A stretch of DNA of 64,000 nucleotides from UBA1479 sp002706405 (GTDB lineage Bacteria; Pseudomonadota; Alphaproteobacteria; Rhodospirillales; Casp-alpha2): the NCBI GenBank assembly GCA_963972255.1, contig CAXATO010000010.1:123358-187357 (forward strand), read 5' to 3'. The stretch's first letter is position 1. Each line of letters opens with the position of its first letter. The notes beneath the pieces are model-generated. The model had not been told where the DNA came from, did not search any database, and saw nothing but the letters and a program-made list of their open reading frames with translations. This document shows positions 17,551 through 25,838 of this stretch, piece after piece. A program made the translations under genes and the position numbers.

Positions 17551-18075
17551 GTGGCCACCGCCTCTTCCGCCGAAAAAACCAAAGCCCTTGTGGACGCCGC
17601 CGGGAACCCCGCGGCCGCCATGCCGTTGGGGGCGATGGGTCTTGACGGCGACGGCCAGCTTGTCCGCAAGAACGACGACGGGCAGGTCGATTTCACCTTC
17701 AGCTACTTGGGCTATCAGTTCGCCGTGCGGGCCAATGTGGAGCCGGGTCATACCCGGATGCGCATCCACGCCGTGTTGGGCCATCTGCCCTATACGGCCG
17801 AGGCGCCGGATCTGCGCAGCAACATGCGGGCCGTGGTCCATGAGGCGGGCAGGGCGCTTGGCGGGCGTATCAGCATCACCCGGGAACAGCGCATCCTGTT
17901 CTTCGACGAATTCAATTTCGATGAAACGCTGACGCCCAAATCCCTGCTGACCAAGACGGTCGCGTTCCTGCTGTCGGCCAAGCCGTATCTGGAACTTCTG
18001 GCGTTGATCGCCGGGGCGAGCAAGGCGGTCTACGCCCTGTTGCCGCCGCCCGAGGACGCGGCCCCCGCCGAATAG
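17551..18075 (+). CDS. Conserved hypothetical protein, 174 residues
   Basis: Starts at GTG 17551 behind AGGAGA with a six-base gap, a convincing initiation site. No signal peptide at the Ala/Lys-rich N-terminus. The middle (VDFTFSYLGYQFAVRANVEP, HAVLGHLPYTAE) looks like beta-strands, and the C-terminus has a hydrophobic helix (LELLALIAGASKAVYALLPP) that could touch the membrane. Gene neighbours are psd (divergent) and a LysM protein (convergent). No family recognised. Confidence 0.55.
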   Translation: MATASSAEKTKALVDAAGNPAAAMPLGAMGLDGDGQLVRKNDDGQVDFTFSYLGYQFAVRANVEPGHTRMRIHAVLGHLPYTAEAPDLRSNMRAVVHEAGRALGGRISITREQRILFFDEFNFDETLTPKSLLTKTVAFLLSAKPYLELLALIAGASKAVYALLPPPEDAAPAE

Positions 18076-18101
18076 GCGCCGGTCAAAGGCCGTCTGCCAA
18101 G

Positions 18102-19118
18102 TCAGTTCGACGGCTTGGGAACCTGGAAGACCTGGCCCGGATAGATCAGGTCGGGATTGCCGATCTGCTGTTTGTTGGCGCTGTAGATGATCGTGTACTG
18201 CACGCCTTCGCCGTAGACCCGGCGCGCGATGCGCCACAGCGAATTGCCCGGTTGCACCACCACGACCTGCCCGTCCGCCAGGTTGGGCATGATTTCTTCC
18301 TGACGGAAGGGGATGGAGACGCGGGCGATCACCTTGCTCGCGGGGTCGAGGCGTTCCGCCTTCAGCTTGTGCACACCCGGTGAAACCTTGTCCTTGAGGG
18401 TCAGGGACCAGCGGTTCTGGGCATCGGCCTGGGCCGTGCCCAGGGGCGTGTCGTCCATGTATAGGGCCACGCTGTCACCGCTGGGCGCGCGGCCGCTGAC
18501 GATCACCCGTCCACCCGGCGTGTAATCGACGGCGCTGATGTCGAATTCGATTTTTTGCGGACCGTCGCCCTGGATCAGGCGGCTTGGCCCTTCGCCTTCG
18601 CGGGGCATCCGGATGGCGAGCGGCTCCGTCGTCCGTTCCTCGGCCACCAGGGGGCCGGTGTCGGTGCGTTCCGGCACGGCCAGCACGACCACGTCGGGTG
18701 ACGTCAGAAGCTTGCCGTCGGGGCCGATGGTTTCCAGGGACAGATACCGATTGCCGGGCGGCAGCGGATCGCTCGGCAGATAGACCCATTCGCCCTTGTC
18801 GTCGGCGATGACACGGCCGATCTCGGTCTGGCCGTCCTTGATGATGACCGTGGCGCCGGGTGCGGCGCGGCCGGCGATAACCGTATCGCCCGTGGGGCTG
18901 ACACGGACCACGTCAAAGGTCGGCAGGTTAGGGTCGCCCGGTCGGGCCGGGCGGTCCGGTGCCGGTTTGGCCGTGTTCTTGCCGGGGGCGGTCAGCGCCT
19001 GGGCGGGCGGGCGGGCGGCGTCGTCCTTATCGTCGTCGGGTGACGACAAATTGACGACGATGGCGAAGGCCACCACGACCAGTCCGATGCCAACGATGAA
19101 AAGTGGATTACGCCACAT
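18102..19118 (-). CDS. LysM-domain membrane-anchored protein
   Basis: 338 residues from ATG 19118; the ORF is open far upstream, but coding character starts here. A membrane anchor at residues ~5-24 (FIVGIGLVVVAFAIVVNLSS) is followed by an acidic/proline linker. Two Ig-like or bacterial adhesin-like strands follow (VIAGRAAPGATVIIKDGQ and VIVSGRAPSGDSVALYMDD, a visible internal repeat). The C-terminal LysM is VQPGNSLWRIARRVYG to YPGQVFQVP. LysM binds GlcNAc in peptidoglycan, so the protein probably tethers the inner membrane to the wall or guides a hydrolase. The start has no clear ribosome binding site; a GTG at 19127 is an alternative. Confidence 0.78.
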   Translation of the reverse strand: MWRNPLFIVGIGLVVVAFAIVVNLSSPDDDKDDAARPPAQALTAPGKNTAKPAPDRPARPGDPNLPTFDVVRVSPTGDTVIAGRAAPGATVIIKDGQTEIGRVIADDKGEWVYLPSDPLPPGNRYLSLETIGPDGKLLTSPDVVVLAVPERTDTGPLVAEERTTEPLAIRMPREGEGPSRLIQGDGPQKIEFDISAVDYTPGGRVIVSGRAPSGDSVALYMDDTPLGTAQADAQNRWSLTLKDKVSPGVHKLKAERLDPASKVIARVSIPFRQEEIMPNLADGQVVVVQPGNSLWRIARRVYGEGVQYTIIYSANKQQIGNPDLIYPGQVFQVPKPSN

Positions 19119-19283
19119 TGCGTTCACAGATGCCGCAAAACGGCGGCACTCCCCGGTTTCCCCCCAAATTCGATCCTTCACAATTAGTCGTCCAATGACG
19201 TCAACGCAATCGGCATCTGGTCGAACCTTGCCACTTGGGCTGCCAGGGGGCATTTTTTTCGAAATCAGAAAGGAGATAAGCCT

Positions 19284-19985
19284 TTGGCAACAAATGACGC
19301 AGGAACCGGCGCTTCCGGTCAGGTGGGCCCGAATGGGGTTCGCGTATGGGACCTGCCCGTGCGCCTGTTTCATTGGGCGCTGTTGGCCGCCGTCGTCACC
19401 TCGGTCGCGACCGGGGTAACCGGCGGTCTGTGGCAGATGGACCTGCATGTGGTCTCGGGCTGCGTGGTCCTGGGGCTGGTGCTGTTCCGCGTGCTTTGGG
19501 GACTGGTCGGCGGGCGTCATGCGCGCTTTGCCGCCTTCGTCAAAGGGCCCGTGACCGTGGTCCGCTACGCCGTGGATTTCCTGAAGGGCCGCGCTGTTCA
19601 TACGGTGGGCCATAATCCACTCGGCGGCTGGTCCGTGGTGCTGATCCTGCTGGCGCTGGCTGTTCAGGCGGGAACGGGACTGTTCGCCAACGACGACATC
19701 TTCCTGGAAGGGCCGCTGGCCAAATACGCGGGCAAGGCGCTCAGCGACCGCCTGACCGGCATCCACCATCTTATGAGCAACGTGATCTATGGGCTGGTGG
19801 CGGCCCATGTGGCGGCGATCGCCCTGCATTGGTGGAAGGGCGACAATCTGGTGAAACCGATGATTACCGGGGTCAAGCCGGATGCCGATCCGGCGGTGGC
19901 GGACGGGCCGACGCGCTGGGGATGGCTGCTGGTGACGGCGCTTGTGGCGGCCGCTCCCGTGGCCTGGATCCTGTCGATCTGGTAA
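19284..19985 (+). CDS. Cytochrome b561-type membrane protein
   Basis: 233 residues starting at TTG 19284: AAGGAGAT lies 7 bases upstream and no in-frame ATG is close. The protein has about four transmembrane helices with heme-ligand histidines: RLFHWALLAAVV, LHVVSGCVVLG, GIHHLMSNVIYGLVAAHV and ALHWWKG. This pattern is the diheme cytochrome b of Ni/Fe-hydrogenase or b561 type. It should pass electrons between quinol and a periplasmic c-type cytochrome. A cytochrome c' gene is convergent 45 bases downstream, and b561-cytochrome c' pairs are common, so they are likely redox partners. Confidence 0.83.
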   Translation: MATNDAGTGASGQVGPNGVRVWDLPVRLFHWALLAAVVTSVATGVTGGLWQMDLHVVSGCVVLGLVLFRVLWGLVGGRHARFAAFVKGPVTVVRYAVDFLKGRAVHTVGHNPLGGWSVVLILLALAVQAGTGLFANDDIFLEGPLAKYAGKALSDRLTGIHHLMSNVIYGLVAAHVAAIALHWWKGDNLVKPMITGVKPDADPAVADGPTRWGWLLVTALVAAAPVAWILSIW

Positions 19986-19990
19986 GGCGC

Positions 19991-20013
19991 GCCGGGACGG
20001 TATCCGTCCCGGC
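19991..20013. terminator. Hairpin between convergent cytochrome genes
   Basis: Arms GCCGGGACGG and CCGTCCCGGC around TAT, between the b561 stop and the cytochrome c' stop. Ten perfect GC-rich pairs; no T-tract on either strand, so termination is probable rather than certain. Confidence 0.5.
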
Positions 20014-20030
20014 GGCCTGAGCCTTCGCCC

Positions 20031-20501
20031 TTAGTCTTTCTTCCTGTAGTCGTCGTGGCAGGCCTTGCAGGCGTTCTTGCCGAGAGCACCCACGGCGGCG
20101 CCCAGGGTCTTGGGATCGCCCGATTCGGCGGCGGTCACCAGTTTCTCTGAGTATTCGACAAAGGCCATGTTGACCTTTTTGAAGCCGGCGGGGTCATCCC
20201 AGACCTTGCCCAACGCTTCCGTTTCGCCGCCCATGGCGTCGGAGCCCGCGGGGAATACGTTCTGGGAAATCTTGGCAAGCGACAGCATGCCATTGGCCAG
20301 CGCGGTCATGTCGGCCTTGTTGGCGGTCTCGCCCTTGACGATGGCGACCAGGGCGTTCATGTGCCCGCCGACGGCTTTCATGACGGCCTTGCGGTACTTG
20401 ATTTCGCCGCCGTCGCTGGCGTGGGCCACGCCCGTCGCGGCAATGGTCGCCACGGCTGCGGCTGCGAGAACACCTCGGGTAAGCGCCTTGAATTTCTGCA
20501 T
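20031..20501 (-). CDS. Cytochrome c'
   Basis: 156 residues from ATG 20501. A Sec signal peptide (FKALTRGVLAAAAVATIAATGVAHA) precedes a four-helix protein with the heme attachment site Cys145-Lys-Ala-Cys148-His149 ten residues from the end, the hallmark placement of class II cytochrome c. Cytochrome c' binds NO and CO and is linked to nitrosative stress tolerance or electron transfer. The mature protein would be periplasmic. The b561-type gene is convergent next door. Confidence 0.9.
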   Translation of the reverse strand: MQKFKALTRGVLAAAAVATIAATGVAHASDGGEIKYRKAVMKAVGGHMNALVAIVKGETANKADMTALANGMLSLAKISQNVFPAGSDAMGGETEALGKVWDDPAGFKKVNMAFVEYSEKLVTAAESGDPKTLGAAVGALGKNACKACHDDYRKKD

Positions 20502-20669
20502 GTCTAGCTGATCCTTCTGAAACAAAAGAGTATCACCATTCGGAACTGGTCTGGCATATACTCCCCCGAGCCAGCCCGGACCTTGAACAGACTGTAACCA
20601 TTCGGGCGCTGCCTGGAAACGGCCAGCTACGCTGGTCACGAAAAATTCAACGGAATCAAAACACTTCCC

Positions 20670-21254
20670 ATGTCCGATATTTCCGCCATCTGCGTCTTTT
20701 GCGGCTCGCGCATGGGCAGCGACCCGGCCTATGAATACGCCGCGCGAACCCTCGGCCGGATGATGGCCGAACGGGACATCCGCCTGGTGTACGGCGGCGG
20801 GCATGTCGGCCTGATGGGCGTGGTTGCCGACGCGGTGTTGGAGGCCGGCGGCCAGGTCACGGGCGTGATCCCCGATTTCCTGCGTCGCCGCGAGGTTGGG
20901 CGCGACGACCTCACCGATCTGATCGTCACCGACAGCATGCACAGCCGCAAGCAGCGCATGTTCGAAGAAGCCGACGCCTTTGTCGCCCTGCCGGGCGGGC
21001 TCGGCACCCTGGACGAAACCATCGAGGTCGCGACCTGGAAACAGCTTGGCCTGCATGCCAAACCCATCGTGATCCTGGATGCCGCCGGATACTGGGCGGC
21101 GCTGTCGGCGCTGCTCGCCTCGGTCGTCAAGGAAGGCTTCGCCTACGGCGACATTCAGACCCTGTGGTCGGTGGTCGATACCCCCGAACAGGTGTTCGAC
21201 GCCATTAATGCGGCGGCCCGGCCCGGGCCCAAGGCCACCTCCGCCCGTCTCTGA
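20670..21254 (+). CDS. LOG-family protein (nucleoside 5'-monophosphate phosphoribohydrolase)
   Basis: 194 residues, typical length. The Rossmann-like nucleotide site YGGGHVGLMG is at 41-50 and the catalytic PGGLGTLDE motif at 108-116, with Arg93 and Lys94 nearby. Plant LOG enzymes release free cytokinin bases from the nucleotide; bacterial members hydrolyse AMP-like nucleotides to base and ribose 5-phosphate. Cytoplasmic. Ribosome binding site weak (GGAA). It precedes icd by 108 bases and is probably a separate unit. Confidence 0.85.
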   Translation: MSDISAICVFCGSRMGSDPAYEYAARTLGRMMAERDIRLVYGGGHVGLMGVVADAVLEAGGQVTGVIPDFLRRREVGRDDLTDLIVTDSMHSRKQRMFEEADAFVALPGGLGTLDETIEVATWKQLGLHAKPIVILDAAGYWAALSALLASVVKEGFAYGDIQTLWSVVDTPEQVFDAINAAARPGPKATSARL

Positions 21255-21362
21255 CCCCGATTTCCCGCTGCAATATTCGCTGCGCCTGCGTCTTGCAGGG
21301 AAAGGGGGCAGGATATAATGTGCGCCGCAACTTCAATCGCAGGACAACCGGAGCACCGACTG

Positions 21363-22583
21363 ATGGCGAAAATTCAGGTCAAAAACCCGATCGTGGAACT
21401 GGACGGCGACGAGATGACGCGGATCATCTGGGCCTTCATTAAGGACAAGCTGATCCTCCCCTACCTCGACGTCGACCTTAAGTATTACGATCTTTCCGTC
21501 CAAAAGCGCGACGAGACCGATGACCAGATCACCATCGATTCCGCGAACGCCATCAAGCAGCACGGCGTCGGCGTCAAATGCGCGACCATCACGCCGGACG
21601 AAGGCCGGGTCGAGGAATTTGGCCTGAAACAGATGTGGCGCTCGCCCAACGGCACCATCCGCAACATCCTGGGCGGCACCATCTTCCGCCAGCCGATCGT
21701 GTGCAAGAACGTGCCGCGCCTGGTTCCCGGTTGGACCAAGCCCATCGTGATCGGCCGTCATGCCTTTGGCGATCAGTACCGCGCGACCGATTTCCTGTTC
21801 CCCGGTGCGGGCAAGCTGACCATCAAGTTCGAGCCCACGGACGGCGGCGAAGTGATCGAACGCGAAGTGTTCCAGGCGCCGGAAGCCGGTGTCGCCATGG
21901 CCATGTACAACCTGGATGAAAGCATTCGCGGTTTCGCCCGGGCGTCCATGAACTACGCGCTGGGCCTGGGCTGGCCCTGCTACCTGTCGACCAAGAACAC
22001 GATCCTGAAGAAATACGACGGTCGCTTCATGGACCTGTTCCAGGAAGTCTTCGACGCCGAATTCAAGGACAAGTTCAAGGAAGCCGGCATCACCTACGAA
22101 CATCGCCTGATCGACGACATGGTCGCCTGCGCCATGAAGTGGGAAGGCGGCTTCGTGTGGGCCTGTAAGAACTATGACGGCGACGTGCAGTCCGACACCG
22201 TGGCCCAGGGCTTCGGCTCGCTGGGTCTGATGACCTCCGTGCTGATGACGCCGGACGGCAAGACGGTCGAGGCCGAAGCCGCCCACGGCACGGTCACCCG
22301 CCACTACCGCCTGCATCAACAGGGCAAGGAAACCTCCACCAACCCGATCGCTTCGATCTTCGCCTGGACCCAGGGTCTGAAGTACCGCGGCGAATTCGAC
22401 GGCACGCCCGAGGTGGTGAAGTTCGCCAACGCCCTGGAAAAGGTCTGCATCGATACGGTGGAAAGCGGTTCCATGACCAAGGACCTCGCGATTCTCGTCG
22501 GCCCCGATCAGGGCTGGTGCACGACCCAGCAGTTCCTGGAAGTGCTCGACGGCAACCTGAAGGCCGAAATGGCGACGTGGTAA
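21363..22583 (+). CDS. icd: Isocitrate dehydrogenase, NADP-dependent
   Basis: 406 residues from ATG 21363, where the conserved opening MAKIQVKNPIVELDGDEMTR begins; an upstream ATG at 21318 adds a non-conserved leader. The eukaryote-like NADP-IDH type common in alphaproteobacteria: isocitrate + NADP+ to 2-oxoglutarate, CO2 and NADPH in the TCA cycle. Visible sites include SPNGTIRNILGGTIFR (substrate binding), YDGDVQSDTVAQGFGSLG (metal) and EAAHGTVTRHYR (NADP). Transcription ends at a strong terminator 90 bases downstream. Confidence 0.95.
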   Translation: MAKIQVKNPIVELDGDEMTRIIWAFIKDKLILPYLDVDLKYYDLSVQKRDETDDQITIDSANAIKQHGVGVKCATITPDEGRVEEFGLKQMWRSPNGTIRNILGGTIFRQPIVCKNVPRLVPGWTKPIVIGRHAFGDQYRATDFLFPGAGKLTIKFEPTDGGEVIEREVFQAPEAGVAMAMYNLDESIRGFARASMNYALGLGWPCYLSTKNTILKKYDGRFMDLFQEVFDAEFKDKFKEAGITYEHRLIDDMVACAMKWEGGFVWACKNYDGDVQSDTVAQGFGSLGLMTSVLMTPDGKTVEAEAAHGTVTRHYRLHQQGKETSTNPIASIFAWTQGLKYRGEFDGTPEVVKFANALEKVCIDTVESGSMTKDLAILVGPDQGWCTTQQFLEVLDGNLKAEMATW

Positions 22584-22671
22584 GCGAGACGGCTTGAGAC
22601 AGTCTCAAGCGGCTTGGGCTTGGCCGGGTCGGCCAAGCCGCGTCCCCAGGCCCCACGCAGAATGACGACGG

Positions 22672-22699
22672 AAAACCCGGGCTTCGGCCCGGGTTTTTT
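22672..22699. terminator. Bidirectional rho-independent terminator (icd / bioD)
   Basis: Perfect arms CCCGGGC (22676-22682) and GCCCGGG (22687-22693) with loop TTCG, preceded by four A and followed by six T. It serves icd on the plus strand and the bio operon, which ends at 22725, on the minus strand. Confidence 0.92.
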
Positions 22700-22724
22700 C
22701 GTGGTCAAGGCAAGCGGGCTTGTG

Positions 22725-23366
22725 TCAGCGCTCCCGCGCCGCGATGCGGATGGGGGTCGGGCCGAGGTGCCGTATCAGCGCTTCCGCCGTTTCTTCGCAA
22801 GGCACGGGGCTTTCCTCCGATTCGCTGATGACGATGCTGCGAATGCTGATGTGTTTTTCGCGCAAGGCCAGGGCCGCGGTCAGGGTGTGCGAGATCGTCC
22901 CCAGGTAGCTGCCGGTCACCAGGACCACGGGCAGGCTCAAGGCGGCCATCCAATCCAGGACCGTCTTGTCGTCCGTCAGGGGCACCATGACCCCGCCCAC
23001 GCCTTCGATCAAAAGCGTGCCGTTATCCCCCACGCCCTCCGCGACGTGGCGGCAATAGCCGACCACGCGTTTGAAGTCGATGGCCGTGCCTTCGCGGGCC
23101 GCCGCCATATCCGGCGAAAGCGGGGCCTTGAAGCGATAGGGGGAGCAGGCCTCGATGTTCTCGGGACTAAGGTCCAGGCCTTGCGCCGCCAGCAGGATGC
23201 CGGTGTCCGAGGCCGCGACGGCGGCGGGATCATCGTCCCAGCCGGAAATGATCGGTTTCACGGCGCGCACGGGCTTGCCCTGGGCTTTCAGGGCCCGGAC
23301 CATGCCCGCGGCCACGTGGGTCTTGCCGATGCCCGTGCCGGTCGAAGTTACGAAGAGGCCCTGAAT
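22725..23366 (-). CDS. bioD: Dethiobiotin synthetase (apparent ATT start)
   Basis: ATP-dependent ring closure of 7,8-diaminononanoate with CO2 to dethiobiotin. With a start at ATT (23364-23366) the protein has 213 residues and opens QGLFVTSTGTGIGKT, the canonical BioD N-terminus with P-loop Lys15. GGGAG lies 7 bases before that ATT. The first standard codon in frame, GTG at 23315, would delete the P-loop, and no ATG, GTG or TTG occurs for at least 70 bases upstream. The call therefore rests on a rare start codon. Other landmarks: KPIISG, LLIEGVGGVMVPL and GSYLGTISHTL. It overlaps the bioF end by 19 bases, so translational coupling is likely. Last gene of bioBAFD. Confidence 0.88.
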   Translation of the reverse strand: MQGLFVTSTGTGIGKTHVAAGMVRALKAQGKPVRAVKPIISGWDDDPAAVAASDTGILLAAQGLDLSPENIEACSPYRFKAPLSPDMAAAREGTAIDFKRVVGYCRHVAEGVGDNGTLLIEGVGGVMVPLTDDKTVLDWMAALSLPVVLVTGSYLGTISHTLTAALALREKHISIRSIVISESEESPVPCEETAEALIRHLGPTPIRIAARER

Positions 23367-24532
23367 GGTTCGTCTCCCGCAAGTACCTTGTCCGCGATCA
23401 GATCGGCCAGCGCGTCGATATCGGCGTCCGCATGCTGGGCGGTGAAGGTCAGGCGCAGGCGCGCCGTGCCTTCGGGCACCGTCGGCGGGCGGATGCCGAT
23501 GACCAGATAGCCCGCGTCCTCCAGCGTTTTCTGGGCCGCCATGGTGCGGGCACTGTCGCCCAAAAGAATGGGCACGATGGGGCTTTCGGCGGGCGGCAGG
23601 CCCAGGCGCTGGGTGAAGCGCTGTGCCTTTTTCACCGGCCGGGTGGCGTATTCCGGATCGCCTTCGATGATGTCGAGCGCCGCGATGGCGGCGGCCACGG
23701 TGGCCGGCGGCAGGCCCGTGGAATAGATCAGCGTGCGGCAGCGCGTTTTCATCAGATCAATGACGGCCTTCGACGCGCAGAGATAACCGCCGTAGCCGCC
23801 GACGGCCTTGGACAGGGTGCCCATCTGCAGATCGACCGCCGCCTTGGTGCCGCCGGCAAAGGTCGAGCCGCGCCCGCCGGCGCCGACCACGCCGATGCCA
23901 TGGGCATCGTCGGTCATCAGCCAGGCGTCGAATTCCTGGGCCAGGTCCGCCATGTCGTGAACCGGCGCCAGATCGCCATCCATGGAGAACACGCCGTCGG
24001 TGACGATCAGGCAGCGGTTATGGCCGGCCCGGTGCTGGTCCAGCAATTCCCGCAGGTGATCCAAATCATTGTGGCGGAACAGGTGCTGCGTGGCGCGCGA
24101 CAGGCGGCCGCCGACGATGATGCAGGCATGGCTCCATTCATCGGCCAGGACCAGATCGCCCTCGGTCATTAGGGTCGGGATCACGCCCGTATTGGTGAGG
24201 AAGCCCGACCCCATGACGCAGCAGTCCTCGGTGCCCTTGAGGCGGGCGAGGCGAGCCTCAAGCGCTGGCAGCAGGGGGTGGTCGCCGGTCACCAGGCGCG
24301 ACGCGCCCGAGCCGACACCGAGCCGGTCGATGGCGTCCTTGGCGGCCTGTTTGAGGGCGGGATGCTGGCTGAGATTCAGGTAATCGTTGCAGGAGAACGA
24401 GACAAGCCGCCGACCGCCGCGCAAGACCTCGATGGCGCCGGTGCGTTCCGTCACCGTCAGGCGGCGGCGCAGGCCCTTGGAGTCCAAATCCGTGAGCTTT
24501 CCCTGGGCGAAGTCGTCAAGCGAGCGGGACAT
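23348..24532 (-). CDS. bioF: 8-amino-7-oxononanoate synthase
   Basis: 394 residues, full length. PLP-dependent condensation of pimeloyl-ACP/CoA with alanine to KAPA, the second-stage entry of biotin synthesis. The Schiff-base Lys242 lies in GTLSKAVGGYGGY; the cofactor Asp is in MTDDAHG; SFSCNDYLNL and SGASRLVTGDHP are family blocks. Its ATG is 4 bases after the bioA stop, and bioD overlaps its end. Cytoplasmic. Confidence 0.94.
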   Translation of the reverse strand: MSRSLDDFAQGKLTDLDSKGLRRRLTVTERTGAIEVLRGGRRLVSFSCNDYLNLSQHPALKQAAKDAIDRLGVGSGASRLVTGDHPLLPALEARLARLKGTEDCCVMGSGFLTNTGVIPTLMTEGDLVLADEWSHACIIVGGRLSRATQHLFRHNDLDHLRELLDQHRAGHNRCLIVTDGVFSMDGDLAPVHDMADLAQEFDAWLMTDDAHGIGVVGAGGRGSTFAGGTKAAVDLQMGTLSKAVGGYGGYLCASKAVIDLMKTRCRTLIYSTGLPPATVAAAIAALDIIEGDPEYATRPVKKAQRFTQRLGLPPAESPIVPILLGDSARTMAAQKTLEDAGYLVIGIRPPTVPEGTARLRLTFTAQHADADIDALADLIADKVLAGDEPFRASS

Positions 24533-24536
24533 GAAC

Positions 24537-25838
24537 CTATTTCTTTTCGAACTGCGCCGACCAGTCGGCGACGACCTTGATTATAGCATCACAAAGCCGG
24601 GCCAGGTCATCCGCCGGGATGTTGTAGGCCGGGGTCAGGTAGACGATGTCGGAGAACGGGCGGATGAACACCCCTTCCTCGATAAAGCGGCCGCGCATCC
24701 AGGTCAGTTCCTCGAACCCGCCGATGTCCAATTCGACCACGCCGATCGCCCCTTGGCCGCGCACGTCCTTCACGCCGGGAATATCGCGGCAGGGCGCCAG
24801 GGCAGGGGCCAGAAGCTGTTCCAAGGCCTGCACCTGGGCCAGCCGGCCTTCGTCCTGGAACAGGTCGAGGGACGCATTGGCGGCGGCACAGGCCAGGGCG
24901 TTGCCGGTAAAAGTCGGCCCGTGCATCAGGCAATGTTCCAGCTTGTCCGATTGGAACGCCTGGAAAACCGCGTCCGACGCCAGGGTGGCGGAGAGCGGCA
25001 GGGTGCCGCCGGTCAGGGTCTTGGACAGGGTCAGGATATCCGGCTTCACATCGGCCAACTGCCCGGCCAGCATGGTGCCGAGACGCCCGAGGCCGGAGAA
25101 GATTTCATCGAACACCAGCAGAACGCCATGGGTATCGCATAGGTGGCGCAGGCGGGACAGGACATCCGGCGCATGGAGCTTCATGCCGCCGGCCCCCTGG
25201 ACGATGGGCTCGACAACCACGGCGGCGATGGTTCCGGCTTCGGCGGCCAGAAGAGCGTCCAGCGCCGCCGCCGACGCATCATCGCGGGGCAGGTCGGCGA
25301 TCAGCTGGCCCGGGACCACGCCCTGGAAGGCGGCGTGGAAGCCGTCGACCGGATCGCACAGCGCCATGGTCGCGAAGGTATCGCCGTGGTAGCCGCCGCG
25401 GAAGCTGAGGAACTTCTTGCGGCCCGTTTCGCCCTTGTTGTGCCAGTACTGGGCGGCGATCTTCAGCGCGACTTCGACCGCGACCGATCCCGATTCCGAA
25501 AAGAACGCGCGATAGCCGGGCAGGTCCAGAAGGCGCGGCAAGCGCGCCGCCAGGGTAAAAGCCGGCTCGTTCGCCAAGCCCGCCAGCATGACGTGCGGAA
25601 TCTTGGCAGCCTGGCCCTGGATCGCGTCCACGATATGCGGGTGGTTGTATCCGTGACAGGCGGCCCACCAGCTGGCGACGCCGTCGATCAGTTCGCGGCC
25701 GTCGGCAAGCGTGATGCGCGATCCCCGGGTCGCCACCGCGGCCTGGGGCAGGGGGGCGGTCTGCATCTGAGTATAGGGCATCCAGATGCTGTCGTAGCCC
25801 GTCTGAAGCCAGTCGGGGGCAGTGTCGTCAGCGGTCAT
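24537..25838 (-). CDS. bioA: Adenosylmethionine-8-amino-7-oxononanoate aminotransferase
   Basis: 433 residues. Class III PLP aminotransferase using SAM as amino donor to convert KAPA to DAPA. Lys273 in LSKTLTGG binds PLP; FDEIFSGLGR is the cofactor Asp region; SIWMPYTQMQ near the N-terminus is the BioA-specific substrate motif and DGVASWWAACHGYNHP the second. Its ATG overlaps the bioB TGA (ATGA), so the two are translationally coupled. Confidence 0.95.
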   Translation of the reverse strand: MTADDTAPDWLQTGYDSIWMPYTQMQTAPLPQAAVATRGSRITLADGRELIDGVASWWAACHGYNHPHIVDAIQGQAAKIPHVMLAGLANEPAFTLAARLPRLLDLPGYRAFFSESGSVAVEVALKIAAQYWHNKGETGRKKFLSFRGGYHGDTFATMALCDPVDGFHAAFQGVVPGQLIADLPRDDASAAALDALLAAEAGTIAAVVVEPIVQGAGGMKLHAPDVLSRLRHLCDTHGVLLVFDEIFSGLGRLGTMLAGQLADVKPDILTLSKTLTGGTLPLSATLASDAVFQAFQSDKLEHCLMHGPTFTGNALACAAANASLDLFQDEGRLAQVQALEQLLAPALAPCRDIPGVKDVRGQGAIGVVELDIGGFEELTWMRGRFIEEGVFIRPFSDIVYLTPAYNIPADDLARLCDAIIKVVADWSAQFEKK

